Part shown: positions 1 to 6,510 of the stretch, piece after piece
Numbering within the stretch: the first letter of the stretch is position 1
How the letters are laid out: each line of letters starts with the position of its first letter
Virus record (IMG/VR): IMGVR_UViG_3300022934_000202
Coordinates: 1-22,949 of that record
Origin: a virus
DNA length: 22,949 nt
Strand: one strand, 5' to 3'
Made by a program: the position numbers and the translations under genes
Notes under the pieces: generated by a model
Databases searched by the model: none
Seen by the model: only the letters and a program-made list of their open reading frames with translations
What the model was told of the DNA's origin: nothing

Positions 1-253
1 CTTTGAGGTATCAGGCGAATGCACCACCTGCGGCGGCGAAGTCGAAGAGTTCCAAGCCGCAGACGGCGATGCCGTTATTCTGCGCTGGATTGACTGCGCA
101 GAAATCTGCAACGAATGCGACGAGAAAAAAGAGGATTGCGACTGCCGAGCCTGCGAAGCCTGCGGCGCACTTGCCGACTTTGACATTTGCACGGACTGCG
201 ACCACGACGCAAGCGCAGGTGATTGCGACTGCGACACCTGCACGGACGCATGA
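1..253 (+). CDS. Cys-rich acidic protein, C-terminal part (5' end outside window)
   Basis: The frame is open from the left edge (codons in phase with base 2) to a TGA at 251-253, giving 83 visible residues. The product is very acidic and has many cysteine pairs: an early CTTC, then CAEICNEC, CDCRACEAC, CTDC and CDCDTC near the end. This pattern suggests several small zinc-binding knuckles. No family is recognised. Many short Cys-pair proteins follow elsewhere in the window, so it fits the local style of gene. It lies 9 nt upstream of the next gene and is probably co-transcribed with it. An overlapping frame on the same bases also stays open, but it gives low-complexity Ala/Thr sequence and is a shadow. 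The true start cannot be seen. Confidence 0.6.
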   Translation, partial: FEVSGECTTCGGEVEEFQAADGDAVILRWIDCAEICNECDEKKEDCDCRACEACGALADFDICTDCDHDASAGDCDCDTCTDA

Positions 254-262
254 GGTGTGCGC

Positions 263-910
263 ATGGTGAACACCTTCTTCACTGATGACTGCGCCATCGT
301 GTGCGCTCGCAACCTTTGCGATAAGCACCTGCGCAGTCAAGCAAAAGAACAGGTTCAAATCATCGTTCAAGCGTTGCTCAATCGAGGCGCACCAGCCAGC
401 AAAATGCCGCTAACCGCCAACGGAACGCCGCATAAGGGTGGCTATCCGCATCATCCCGTTGTGCTTTGGACGCAGGAAAATCTCAGCAATTTCGTTTGGG
501 CAATCAAACACGCTCAAGAAATCTGCGTGATATACGAAGAAACCTTCGGCAAAGAACACGCCAGCGCAAAGCAAATCATGCACCTTTATCATCAGGTCGC
601 TTGGTCTGACTTCATACCGAGAGGAAGCCAAACACCGTTCCCCCGTGCGCTCAACCAATCGAAAGGGCGCAACCTTGACCTGTTGAGCGACAACCTCACC
701 AGCGTTCAAGCATACCGTGCGTTTTACAATCGGGACAAAGCACGCTTCGCAGAATGGACGAAGCGCACACCGCCTTCTTGGTTCGTGCCTTCATGTGCAT
801 GGTGCGAGGACGAATTGCCCTATGCTGAAATCGTCAATGCGCCGAAGCGATTCAAGAAAGAGCGCATTTGCGCTTCATGCTTTGCGTATTGCGGGGGCGA
901 ACCGATTTGA
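263..910 (+). CDS. Conserved phage-type protein of unknown function with C-terminal zinc knuckle
   Basis: 215 residues from ATG 263, preceded by a GAGGTG ribosome-binding site; an in-frame GTG lies at 257. The N-terminal half resembles a widespread family of uncharacterised phage proteins: a short start leading to CDKH (about residues 19-22), then HHPVVLW, an ENLSNFVW helix, HAQEICVIYEE and FGKEH. The biochemical role of that family is not known to me. The C-terminal 40 residues carry CAWC and CASC pairs, a likely zinc knuckle. The gene sits between two Cys-rich genes. The family resemblance is from memory of the motif order, not a search, so I leave the function open. Confidence 0.75.
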   Translation: MVNTFFTDDCAIVCARNLCDKHLRSQAKEQVQIIVQALLNRGAPASKMPLTANGTPHKGGYPHHPVVLWTQENLSNFVWAIKHAQEICVIYEETFGKEHASAKQIMHLYHQVAWSDFIPRGSQTPFPRALNQSKGRNLDLLSDNLTSVQAYRAFYNRDKARFAEWTKRTPPSWFVPSCAWCEDELPYAEIVNAPKRFKKERICASCFAYCGGEPI

Positions 911-912
911 GG

Positions 913-1068
913 ATGTTCTGCCCGGTCTGCTCTAATCGAATGGATTCCGTTCCTATGAACATTGTGCGCAAAAAGCATAACGCCAGCGTGCGAGCGCACT
1001 GCTCGAAGTGCGGCCACCGCTACGCTTACCGCCGAAGAGGACATCGTGAAATATCGGCGCATCGTTGA
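913..1068 (+). CDS. Small zinc-ribbon protein
   Basis: 51 residues starting at ATG 913, 2 nt after the preceding stop, so probably translationally coupled. It has a CPVC pair near the N-terminus and CSKCGH about 28 residues later, the spacing of a classic zinc ribbon, followed by a basic tail rich in Arg. Basic zinc ribbons of this kind often bind nucleic acid, but nothing here fixes a target. The frame extends further upstream inside the previous gene (to 868); the ATG at 913 is preferred because it gives a compact ribbon and minimal overlap. Confidence 0.6.
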   Translation: MFCPVCSNRMDSVPMNIVRKKHNASVRAHCSKCGHRYAYRRRGHREISAHR

Positions 1069-1082
1069 GAGCGCAGACCCAC

Positions 1083-1092
1083 GGTTTAAATG
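1083..1092 (+). promoter_or_regulatory. Archaeal TATA-box promoter, leaderless type
   Basis: GGTTTAAATG followed by AACATC matches the GGTTTATATGAAC promoter block seen several times in this window. Its centre is about 27 nt before ATG 1115, so the transcript should start at or next to the start codon. Confidence 0.6.
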
Positions 1093-1114
1093 AACATCGC
1101 GCACTTGCTACGCC

Positions 1115-1981
1115 ATGCACAGGCAGGCGTTTCGGCACTGCGCAGAATGGATAATCGCACCGACCGACCAAATCACCGTCGAGCGGTTCTTCGGCTGGCG
1201 CAGGGGCGCAAAGCGCCGAATGTTTCAGCCGTGCGCAGTCCTCAAGGCTGGCGAGCATCAAATCATCGTTGATGGGCTGGCCGAAGTCTTTGCGCTCATT
1301 GACGCGATTCAGCCGGGACTCCCACGCAACGCGCTCAAGGAGGGGATGAAGGGCGGGTTCATGCTTGAAGGCGAACCGTCGTTTGCGCACGACCTCCAAG
1401 CCTTCCTTCGCGAAAGCGCGTTTGACTTCCTCATTTTCTCTTGCGATTCCGTGCGCATGAGGGAACCCAATTCGGACGCGATGTTCGTCGGTTTGAAAAT
1501 GCGCACTGTCGTCGCTCACACGGCCATGAAATCCCCTCCCGCTACACCCGCCCACCTCGGCGCAACATGGGCGATTAGAGCGCCTTACAGGGGCAAAAAC
1601 GGCGAGGTTCTCGCGCCTGCGCTGGTGTTCGGGGATTATCCGCACATCGTCGTCGCCATGAACCTCAATGACACGCCTTCCTTCTCGTTCAAAGAGCCGA
1701 CGCTCATTTCAAGTGTGGTCTGCGCAGTGGGTGGTGGGCTTGACCTGCGCCCACACGCTACGGTTAAGCGCGATGACCCCCACAGAATTATTGATGAAAT
1801 CGAAAGACGCATCGCGGATATGCACGAAAGCGGTTTTGTGCCTGAACCGTTTCTTGGCGACGACCGCACGGGTGGAGGGATGACCTTCAAGGAACGGGAC
1901 ATGATAGAACGACAACGGGCGATTCAGGCGTTTTGCGACCTTGACACCCCCATTCTTTCAACGGGTCTGAAGGAATTGTGA
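1115..1981 (+). CDS. Hypothetical protein (288 aa)
   Basis: 288 residues, not recognised. ATG 1115 is the first start after an in-frame stop at 1091-1093 and lies 27 nt from a TATA box, which supports it strongly. The protein is mixed alpha/beta in appearance, without signal peptide or clear membrane segment, and has a short run of hydrophobic strands around VFALIDAI, FDFLIFSCDS and HIVVAMNLN. A Gly-rich stretch (VGGGLDL) and a charged C-terminal helix follow. It appears to be a single-gene unit, since a terminator-like hairpin follows directly. A 230-codon open frame lies on the opposite strand (953-1645), but it has no promoter and the gene order is otherwise all plus-strand. Confidence 0.7.
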   Translation: MHRQAFRHCAEWIIAPTDQITVERFFGWRRGAKRRMFQPCAVLKAGEHQIIVDGLAEVFALIDAIQPGLPRNALKEGMKGGFMLEGEPSFAHDLQAFLRESAFDFLIFSCDSVRMREPNSDAMFVGLKMRTVVAHTAMKSPPATPAHLGATWAIRAPYRGKNGEVLAPALVFGDYPHIVVAMNLNDTPSFSFKEPTLISSVVCAVGGGLDLRPHATVKRDDPHRIIDEIERRIADMHESGFVPEPFLGDDRTGGGMTFKERDMIERQRAIQAFCDLDTPILSTGLKEL

Positions 1982-1992
1982 AAGAAAAAAAC

Positions 1993-2013
1993 GGCGCACT
2001 GCTCGCCATTTTT
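1993..2013 (+). terminator. Hairpin plus T-run terminator
   Basis: A 4-bp GC stem (GGCG 1993-1996 with CGCC 2004-2007, 7-nt loop) is followed by five T at 2009-2013, 12 nt after the stop of the 1115 gene. More T-runs follow at about 2060-2067 and 2117-2135, as is common at archaeal 3' ends. The stem is short, so the T-runs may be the real signal. Confidence 0.45.
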
Positions 2014-2160
2014 GTTTATTGTTTATTGCGTTAAAGGGATTTTGAAATTAAGAGCCTCTTTCTTTTTCAGCATCCTATGAAAGAAAAAAGATTTCACGCT
2101 AATGCGCCGCAGTGCTTTGTTTTATTTTTTCTCAATTCTTTCAACGCTACGGAAAGAAAG

Positions 2161-2170
2161 GGTTGATATG
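2161..2170 (+). promoter_or_regulatory. Archaeal TATA-box promoter for the 2193 operon
   Basis: GGTTGATATG, preceded by a purine stretch, is centred about 26 nt before ATG 2193, which fits a leaderless start. It heads the longest operon in the window, including the helicase. Confidence 0.6.
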
Positions 2171-2192
2171 GACGAAGGGTATAGGGGTTATC

Positions 2193-2990
2193 ATGGCGTG
2201 GGGCTTAACGACTCTCAACGAAACGGACTTCTATGTTGATGAGAGCATCCTGTCCGAGATAACCCATGTGCTTCTCGTCAATACGGAGGGCGCATCATCA
2301 CTTCCTCAAATGCTCGTTGCGAGCGCAGTCATGGGCGAAGAACCCGTGGGCTACATCACCTCAAAACACGCGCTCGTTGAACCACACCGAACCCTTGATG
2401 AAACGACGACGATGTGGCCGATTTTTCGGAAGGGTCTGACTTTGTTCGTGTGCGTGAACGCACTGCCCGTCATATCCCATGCGCATAGTGCGCAACGCAA
2501 CGAATGGTTGTTCAATTATCCGCCAGCACGGGACATAGCGGCTTATTTCAAATGGGCGGCACACTTCGGCATCCTCACGACCTATGCGCTCAACCGCTTG
2601 TTCGACACAACGCCGCCTGACTTCCCCGCTATGCGTGTGGACGCACGCAAAATGGGAACGGATGAAGCCCCCCAATCCTTGCAGTCAATATGGGGTTGGT
2701 TGCCTGCGCACCTGTTCACGCTCATGTCCGATGAGCCTTCAAGCATTTTCATCATGCCGAGCGAAACGGCGACGGCCACCTCAAGGGAAGCAATCACCAT
2801 TGACCCCGCCGACTTTGAAACGATGTGCGACCTGCTCAGGGAGAGCGGCTTCTCAATCCCCCAAGAAACCGCGAAAATGGCGGAGGATTCATATAACGGG
2901 ATTTCATCGGAAGCCATAGAGCGAGTCAAGGAATTGATGGGTTCGCATGAAAAGACGATTGACCGAGGAAGCGGAGGGATGTATCAATGA
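2193..2990 (+). CDS. PAC2-like protein (proteasome-assembly-chaperone family), tentative
   Basis: 265 residues from ATG 2193, chosen because it lies 26 nt from a TATA box; a longer frame opens at GTG 2112 but its extra codons lie in the AT-rich spacer. The order of elements resembles archaeal PAC2 proteins (proteasome assembly chaperone 2 family): an opening strand THVLLVN followed by a small-residue turn, a helix, VGYITSKHAL and a Pro-His, a strand FVCVNALPV, a helix with WAAHFGI, then GWLPAHLFTLM, a strand with PSETATAT, and DPADFETMCDLLRESGF near the C-terminus. In PAC2 proteins the last parts correspond to the G-(I/V)-x-G...L, E-T and D-P-x-(A/S) segments. Archaeal members are common beside proteasome genes, but their role in a virus is unknown. 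The match is by eye and remote. ATGA overlap with the next gene. Confidence 0.5.
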   Translation: MAWGLTTLNETDFYVDESILSEITHVLLVNTEGASSLPQMLVASAVMGEEPVGYITSKHALVEPHRTLDETTTMWPIFRKGLTLFVCVNALPVISHAHSAQRNEWLFNYPPARDIAAYFKWAAHFGILTTYALNRLFDTTPPDFPAMRVDARKMGTDEAPQSLQSIWGWLPAHLFTLMSDEPSSIFIMPSETATATSREAITIDPADFETMCDLLRESGFSIPQETAKMAEDSYNGISSEAIERVKELMGSHEKTIDRGSGGMYQ

Positions 2991-3220
2991 GGGAATGTGA
3001 ACACTGTGGGCTTTGGGATGAGAACGACGACGACGCGCCATGCTCGAATTGTGGCGGCATTCACGCCTGCAAGTTTCAAGCGCAGGGCGTAGCCAACAAC
3101 ACACATCAAGACCGATTCGGCATGAAAACCCATCGTGCTGAAATCACTTTCAGGTGCTTGCTTTGTGGCGGCGTTAAGAAGGAGAAAATACCCTATCCCG
3201 TGCGGAGGTGTGTCAGATGA
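2987..3220 (+). CDS. Small zinc-ribbon protein
   Basis: 77 residues. ATG 2987 overlaps the preceding TGA (ATGA) and follows a GGAGGG ribosome-binding site. Cys pairs: CEHCG at residues 4-8, CSNCGG at about 19-24, then CLLCGG at about 58-63, enough for one or two zinc sites. The last 16 residues are basic. It is translationally coupled to the helicase gene downstream (ATGA at 3217-3220), so it may be a helicase accessory or a regulator; that is inference from position only. Confidence 0.65.
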   Translation: MRECEHCGLWDENDDDAPCSNCGGIHACKFQAQGVANNTHQDRFGMKTHRAEITFRCLLCGGVKKEKIPYPVRRCVR

Positions 3221-4503
3221 CGGACATATTCACGCGACTGCAAACCTTCTGCGACAAAAACCACTTGGTTGATGTGGAGGACAAAGTGCCTATTTTCATC
3301 TGCTCGATTGGCGCACACCTGTTCAACGCCGTGAACAAATGCTCAATGTGCGACTTTGACCCAATGACTGCGCCCGAAGGTTCGTTTGTGATTGAGGACT
3401 GCCCACTGCGCCATGACTCAATCCCGATTTACACGCCAGCATCCCGCCTTGCCGACACACGCATTAACATCCTGATGCGTGGCGCAAAGGGTTCGGGGAA
3501 GAATGTTCTCATTGATTTGTTCTGCGCAGAAAATACGGGTCTGCTATGGAACAACGAAGCGTTTGGGGGTGTTGGGTTTCGCACGATGATTGGCGCTAAC
3601 TCCATCACCGAAGCAGGTATGTTCGGCTCGGTGAACGAAGAAGGGCAAGTGATGGGTCGCCCCCTCGCACGCGATTTGTGCGGCGGATTCCTGTGCTTTG
3701 AAGAGTTCAGCGCCATGTCCGACGCAGGCAAGAAAGACCATAGCATTGACATGAAGAATCAAATGCTCACCTCGCTCGACAGTGGCCGTGTGAACAAAGC
3801 CATGCGCAGTGGGTGGGTGCGCTACAACACACGCCTAACGATGTGGGCGGGAACGCAACCTGCTCGCTTTGAATTGGAGTCGGGTCTTGACCGTCGCTTC
3901 TTCATCATTGACATTGAAATGTCGCCCGAAAAGGAATTGCTCTATAAGAAAGCGCAGAATGCGCAGGCCAGCCTCACGCCCCAAGAACGGGTTGAATTGG
4001 CCGAGGAAGCCATCGCACTGCGCCATTGGTTCATTGACCGCCAGCGCAAAGTCATGGAGAAGCGACCTCAAGGTGTTGTCTTTGGCGAGGACTTTGAGGA
4101 ATGGACGCTTCAAGAGTCTGTGCGCTCATTTGAGAGCGACCTGTTCCGAAGGCTCGCCATCGGCTATGCGATGATGAACGGCGATTGGAAGGATAAGGAA
4201 TTGCTCATGGTTAATTTGGACGACCGACTGCGCTCAATCCTCGAATCGTCGCTCAAAATGCGCAGAAATGTCATGGACGAGGACATTCGCTTGATTCGCA
4301 CGACCTTTTGGGAGAAGGATGTGCCGCGCTCAACACTGCTCAAAGACATAGCACGCTTAGTCTGCAACAACGACTATCAATCAGCGAAGCGATGGATGGA
4401 GGACTACCTGCTCAATCAGCCGTGGTTCACCGAATACATCCCTAAGCGTGATGGTCGGGGTCGCCGTGGCGTTATGTGCAGATTCGGATTTGAAGAGGTG
4501 TGA
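3217..4503 (+). CDS. MCM-like AAA+ ATPase, probable replicative helicase
   Basis: 428 residues. ATG 3217 overlaps the upstream stop and follows GGAGGTG; an in-frame GTG at 3208 is less likely. Walker A is GAKGSGKN (about 89-96). An MCM-style region follows (ANSITEAG...), then Walker B FLCFEEF (about 158-164) and a KNQMLTSLDSGRV helix with an RSG turn, equivalent to the MCM HEAMEQQ...KAG segment. Next come a sensor-1 like WAGTQP (about 210-215) and an arginine-finger like SGLDRRF. This order is characteristic of the MCM/helix-2-insert AAA+ clade, which forms hexameric DNA-unwinding rings. The protein is shorter than cellular MCMs and seems to lack the usual N-terminal OB domain; only about 85 residues, with a few Cys, precede Walker A. 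The C-terminus (LLKDIARLV...) looks like a winged helix. No other helicase is visible in the window. Confidence 0.65.
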   Translation: MTDIFTRLQTFCDKNHLVDVEDKVPIFICSIGAHLFNAVNKCSMCDFDPMTAPEGSFVIEDCPLRHDSIPIYTPASRLADTRINILMRGAKGSGKNVLIDLFCAENTGLLWNNEAFGGVGFRTMIGANSITEAGMFGSVNEEGQVMGRPLARDLCGGFLCFEEFSAMSDAGKKDHSIDMKNQMLTSLDSGRVNKAMRSGWVRYNTRLTMWAGTQPARFELESGLDRRFFIIDIEMSPEKELLYKKAQNAQASLTPQERVELAEEAIALRHWFIDRQRKVMEKRPQGVVFGEDFEEWTLQESVRSFESDLFRRLAIGYAMMNGDWKDKELLMVNLDDRLRSILESSLKMRRNVMDEDIRLIRTTFWEKDVPRSTLLKDIARLVCNNDYQSAKRWMEDYLLNQPWFTEYIPKRDGRGRRGVMCRFGFEEV

Positions 4504-4745
4504 GCGTGGCGAAGCATACACGATTCCTTGACGCTTGCGCACGATACCTTGCGCAGAAGGGCGAAGCCAACATTGACGACATTCTCAACGGCTTGACGAC
4601 CACGAAAGGAACACGGATGAACAGTCGCCAATTCCCTGAACGAAAAAGCGCAAAGGTGCGCTTGACGGACGACCCTCGATTTGAACGCATTGAATACGGT
4701 GGACGCATAACCTGCTTCCGTCTGCGCAAGAGAGGTGATGAATGA
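4500..4745 (+). CDS. Small winged-helix-like protein, paralog of the next gene
   Basis: 81 residues, starting at GTG 4500 (GTGA overlap with the helicase stop) or GTG 4506. The first 25 residues form an amphipathic helix (RFLDACARYLAQKG) and a second helix (IDDILNGL). A basic stretch follows, then DDPRFERIEYGG and a strand FRLRK, a pattern typical of small winged-helix domains. The next gene has the same plan: RWLDKCYEYL, then RM, then DGRFRCFDMEG. The two are probably a tandem duplication. DNA binding is inferred from the fold guess; being coupled to the helicase suggests a replication or transcription role. Confidence 0.6.
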   Translation: MSVAKHTRFLDACARYLAQKGEANIDDILNGLTTTKGTRMNSRQFPERKSAKVRLTDDPRFERIEYGGRITCFRLRKRGDE

Positions 4746-5044
4746 TGCCCAACCCAAAGAGAAGATACCGATACAAACGCTGGCTCGACAAATGCTATGA
4801 ATATCTGCGGGACACGGGCGATGTGCGCACTGCGCAGTGGTTGTTTGAAAACATCGGCTACACTGTAAGCGGAGAGCGCATGAAGAACACACTTCCGCCG
4901 AATGTTGGAAGTGCGGCGCAAAAATTGTCCCGCGATGGCCGTTTCCGATGCTTTGATATGGAGGGTGTCTCTTACGGTCGGGACGGGCAAGCATACAAAG
5001 CGCACGCATGGGGGGTTGAATATGAAAAGCAAATGGTTGATTGA
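4742..5044 (+). CDS. Small winged-helix-like protein, paralog of the previous gene
   Basis: 100 residues. ATG 4742 overlaps the upstream TGA and follows GAGGTGATG, which is complementary to the 3' end of archaeal 16S rRNA. A basic N-terminus (KRRYRYKRW) leads into LDKCYEYLRDTGDV, aligned with the first helix of the preceding protein. It shares the RM turn and the (D/R)xRFxxxxxxG strand region, then adds a C-terminal tail of about 30 residues. Function unknown; probably a DNA-binding protein. It overlaps the start of the next gene by 23 nt. Confidence 0.6.
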   Translation: MMPNPKRRYRYKRWLDKCYEYLRDTGDVRTAQWLFENIGYTVSGERMKNTLPPNVGSAAQKLSRDGRFRCFDMEGVSYGRDGQAYKAHAWGVEYEKQMVD

Positions 5045-5648
5045 ACAAAGGCTTGCGCACGAAAACGACCCAACCGTAGTCAAAGCACTGCGATGGGTTC
5101 TTGAATCACCCGAATGCCCCATGTGCAACCACCGAGGGCGCAAAGACTTGGAGGTTCAAATCCACTGTGGGAACATTAGCCCTGCATACCTTGAGGCAAA
5201 GCACAATTGGGAAGCGGGTATTGTCGAGGAACACATGAGCGACCACATGGACTATGACCCCGAAGAAGCGGAGGCCGTTGAACAGGCACGAAGCGAGGCC
5301 ATCACGACGCTTGACATGGCGAATCAGGTTTTCGCACGAATCCAGCGTTGGCTTGACGAATGGGAGAGCGAGAAGGACATTAGCGGGATTGACGCAGAAT
5401 GGCTCGGCACTGCTACACGACTCGTTGCGCAAGCGAACACGAACATTAAATTGATAGGCACGCTCAAGAAAGAGATTGGCGTTGATTCCCAAATCCTTCT
5501 TGCGCAACAGAATGTGAATGCGGTTATGGGCATCCTCGTTGATGTTCTGCGCAACGAACCACGACTTCTCGGACAGGTTGAAATGCGCCTATCCGCACTG
5601 AAAGCACCGACGACCGTGATTGACGCAGAATGGGAGGACATTGAATGA
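5022..5648 (+). CDS. Phage Zn-finger/coiled-coil protein of terminase-small-subunit type (tentative)
   Basis: 208 residues from ATG 5022; the frame is open back to 4902, but that part covers the previous gene. The N-terminal CPMC (residues 32-35), His 37 and Cys 49, then a helix with EEHMSDH, resemble the CxxCxH...RHxxH head of a common phage family found near packaging genes. A charged coiled-coil region follows, then ATRLVAQANTNIKLIGTLKKEIG, and a terminal helix (ILVDVLRNEP). In that family these match the REARxxLELLAxLLGEL and ILxAL segments. Members are usually annotated hypothetical or small terminase subunit; I see no large subunit here. It could instead be a regulatory DNA-binding protein. 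Confidence 0.55.
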   Translation: MKSKWLIEQRLAHENDPTVVKALRWVLESPECPMCNHRGRKDLEVQIHCGNISPAYLEAKHNWEAGIVEEHMSDHMDYDPEEAEAVEQARSEAITTLDMANQVFARIQRWLDEWESEKDISGIDAEWLGTATRLVAQANTNIKLIGTLKKEIGVDSQILLAQQNVNAVMGILVDVLRNEPRLLGQVEMRLSALKAPTTVIDAEWEDIE

Positions 5649-5941
5649 GCGCAGGCGAACCTGTGCAGTGGCGTGCGCACTTCAACCAATTGATTGCTCG
5701 CCCGATTCCCGAAACGGAGTTTCCCGGCATGGCTCGGCGTATGTTCGATGACGGGTTGATTGCGACGATTGACACCGTGGAAGGTCTGCGCTGGTTCAGT
5801 GGGCGTTATCAGGTTCAAGGCGTTGTGGTGCGCCGAATGTGGGGTCTATCAGAACACCAATTTAAGAGGTTTCACCGTTGGGTTTATATGAACGACCCGT
5901 TTATGTCAATGCACAAGGAGGAAAACCCCGATGACGATTAA
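5645..5941 (+). CDS. Hypothetical protein (98 aa)
   Basis: 98 residues; ATG 5645 overlaps the upstream stop (ATGA) after a GGGAGG site. It has no recognised family. The middle is rich in aromatic and basic residues (LRWFSGRYQVQGVVVRRMW), and the tail is acidic (EENPDDD). The codons for RWVYMN are read from a perfect copy of the promoter block seen before the ssDNA-binding protein gene, so this coding end doubles as a regulatory site. It overlaps the next gene by 11 nt. Confidence 0.55.
   Translation: MSAGEPVQWRAHFNQLIARPIPETEFPGMARRMFDDGLIATIDTVEGLRWFSGRYQVQGVVVRRMWGLSEHQFKRFHRWVYMNDPFMSMHKEENPDDD
5875..5893 (+). promoter_or_regulatory. Internal TATA-box promoter, 19-nt copy of the 10726 promoter
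   Basis: CCGTTGGGTTTATATGAAC here is identical to 10726-10744 and nearly identical to 14925-14943. It lies inside the 5645 gene. The predicted start would be near 5915, just before a strong AAGGAGG ribosome-binding site and ATG 5931. Confidence 0.55.
5915..5921 (+). promoter_or_regulatory. Strong Shine-Dalgarno site (AAGGAGG)
   Basis: AAGGAGG lies 9 nt before ATG 5931. It decides the start of the next gene and shows that internal genes use ribosome-binding sites while operon-first genes appear leaderless. Confidence 0.65.
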
Positions 5942-6146
5942 ACGATGGGCAGTGAAGGCGAACATGACGAGCGTTGTTTTCTGCGATGAGGACAATTCAC
6001 CGAATTATGTCGAGCATTTGTTAGAGGGCGCTACACTGCGCTTTTCGCCAACCGATGAAATCATTGGGCGTGGATATATCCGTGCGTTCACGCATGAGAA
6101 CGAGAACATCATCCTGTATATCGGTGATTGGGAGGCGGTTGAATGA
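5931..6146 (+). CDS. Hypothetical protein (71 aa)
   Basis: 71 residues from ATG 5931, set by the AAGGAGG site 9 nt upstream. It reads as a small, mostly beta-strand protein (TSVVFCDED, ATLRFSPTDEIIGRGYIRAF, ENIILYIGDWEAVE) and ends acidic. No family recognised. It is coupled to the next gene by ATGA at 6143-6146. It may be expressed from its own internal promoter as well as by read-through from the 2193 operon. Confidence 0.6.
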   Translation: MTIKRWAVKANMTSVVFCDEDNSPNYVEHLLEGATLRFSPTDEIIGRGYIRAFTHENENIILYIGDWEAVE

Positions 6147-6361
6147 GCATCCTTCAAACCCTTGATGATTTGAAATACCTGAACCGTCTTAACCTGATGG
6201 ACTTTGCCGACCTTTTCTTTCCCGATGCGGAAAACACATACCTCATGGGCAAGTGGGATTTGTTCAAGCACAATCCCCTGCACTTCCTTTGGAGTCTTGA
6301 CTCCGAGCGCGTCATGCGCATTGAGGGATTCGTCGCTGAATGCAAAGGTGATTCACAATGA
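6143..6361 (+). CDS. Hypothetical protein (72 aa)
   Basis: 72 residues; ATG 6143 overlaps the preceding TGA after a GGGAGG site. The N-terminal half is leucine- and aspartate-rich (LQTLDDLKYLNRLNLMDFADLFFPD) and likely helical; the rest has a WDLFKHNPLHFLWSLD stretch. No motif is recognised. ATGA overlap with the next small gene. Confidence 0.55.
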   Translation: MSILQTLDDLKYLNRLNLMDFADLFFPDAENTYLMGKWDLFKHNPLHFLWSLDSERVMRIEGFVAECKGDSQ

Positions 6362-6510
6362 GGTGGGAATTGGACTTTGAGAATCGGCTAAGTGCCGACC
6401 CGACCATGCACACCTTCTTCTTCACGGGTTCGCCTGCCGAAACACTGTTCTTTGCGCAGGGCTACATGAGCGCAGGCTATGCGCTTCTTTGCATTCGGAG
6501 GATGGACTGA
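6358..6510 (+). CDS. Hypothetical small protein (50 aa)
   Basis: 50 residues; ATG 6358 overlaps the upstream TGA and the stop directly abuts the next ATG at 6511. The sequence includes THMTFFF-like aromatic content (MHTFFFTGSPAETLFFAQ) and a short basic end (CIRRMD). No family recognised. The perfect fit between neighbours on both sides is the main support that it is translated. Confidence 0.5.
   Translation: MRWELDFENRLSADPTMHTFFFTGSPAETLFFAQGYMSAGYALLCIRRMD

Larger units (their letters stand above)
1982..2192. other. AT-rich intergenic region with repeated purine tracts
   Basis: This 211-nt stretch is the longest without a gene. It is markedly AT-rich compared with its surroundings. The 12-mer TGAAAGAAAAAA occurs at 1979-1990 (overlapping the upstream stop) and again at 2078-2089. 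A related GAAAGAAAGG lies near 2151-2160, and the pyrimidine complement CTTTCTTTTT at 2058-2067. It holds a terminator-like hairpin, several T-runs and the promoter of the next operon. A replication origin or regulatory role is possible but not shown. Confidence 0.6.

Noticed and set aside
3-269. 88-codon plus-strand frame at the left edge
   Set aside because: The product is low-complexity Ala/Thr. The frame one base earlier is open from the edge and encodes a clear Cys-pair protein.
953-1645. 230-codon open frame on the minus strand
   Set aside because: It lies opposite the 1115-1981 gene, which has a promoter at the right spacing and fits the plus-strand order. The minus product is Cys/Arg/His rich with no motif.
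2058-2090. CTTTCTTTTT and GAAAGAAAAA as a hairpin
   Set aside because: The two are direct, not reverse, complements, so they do not form a normal antiparallel stem.
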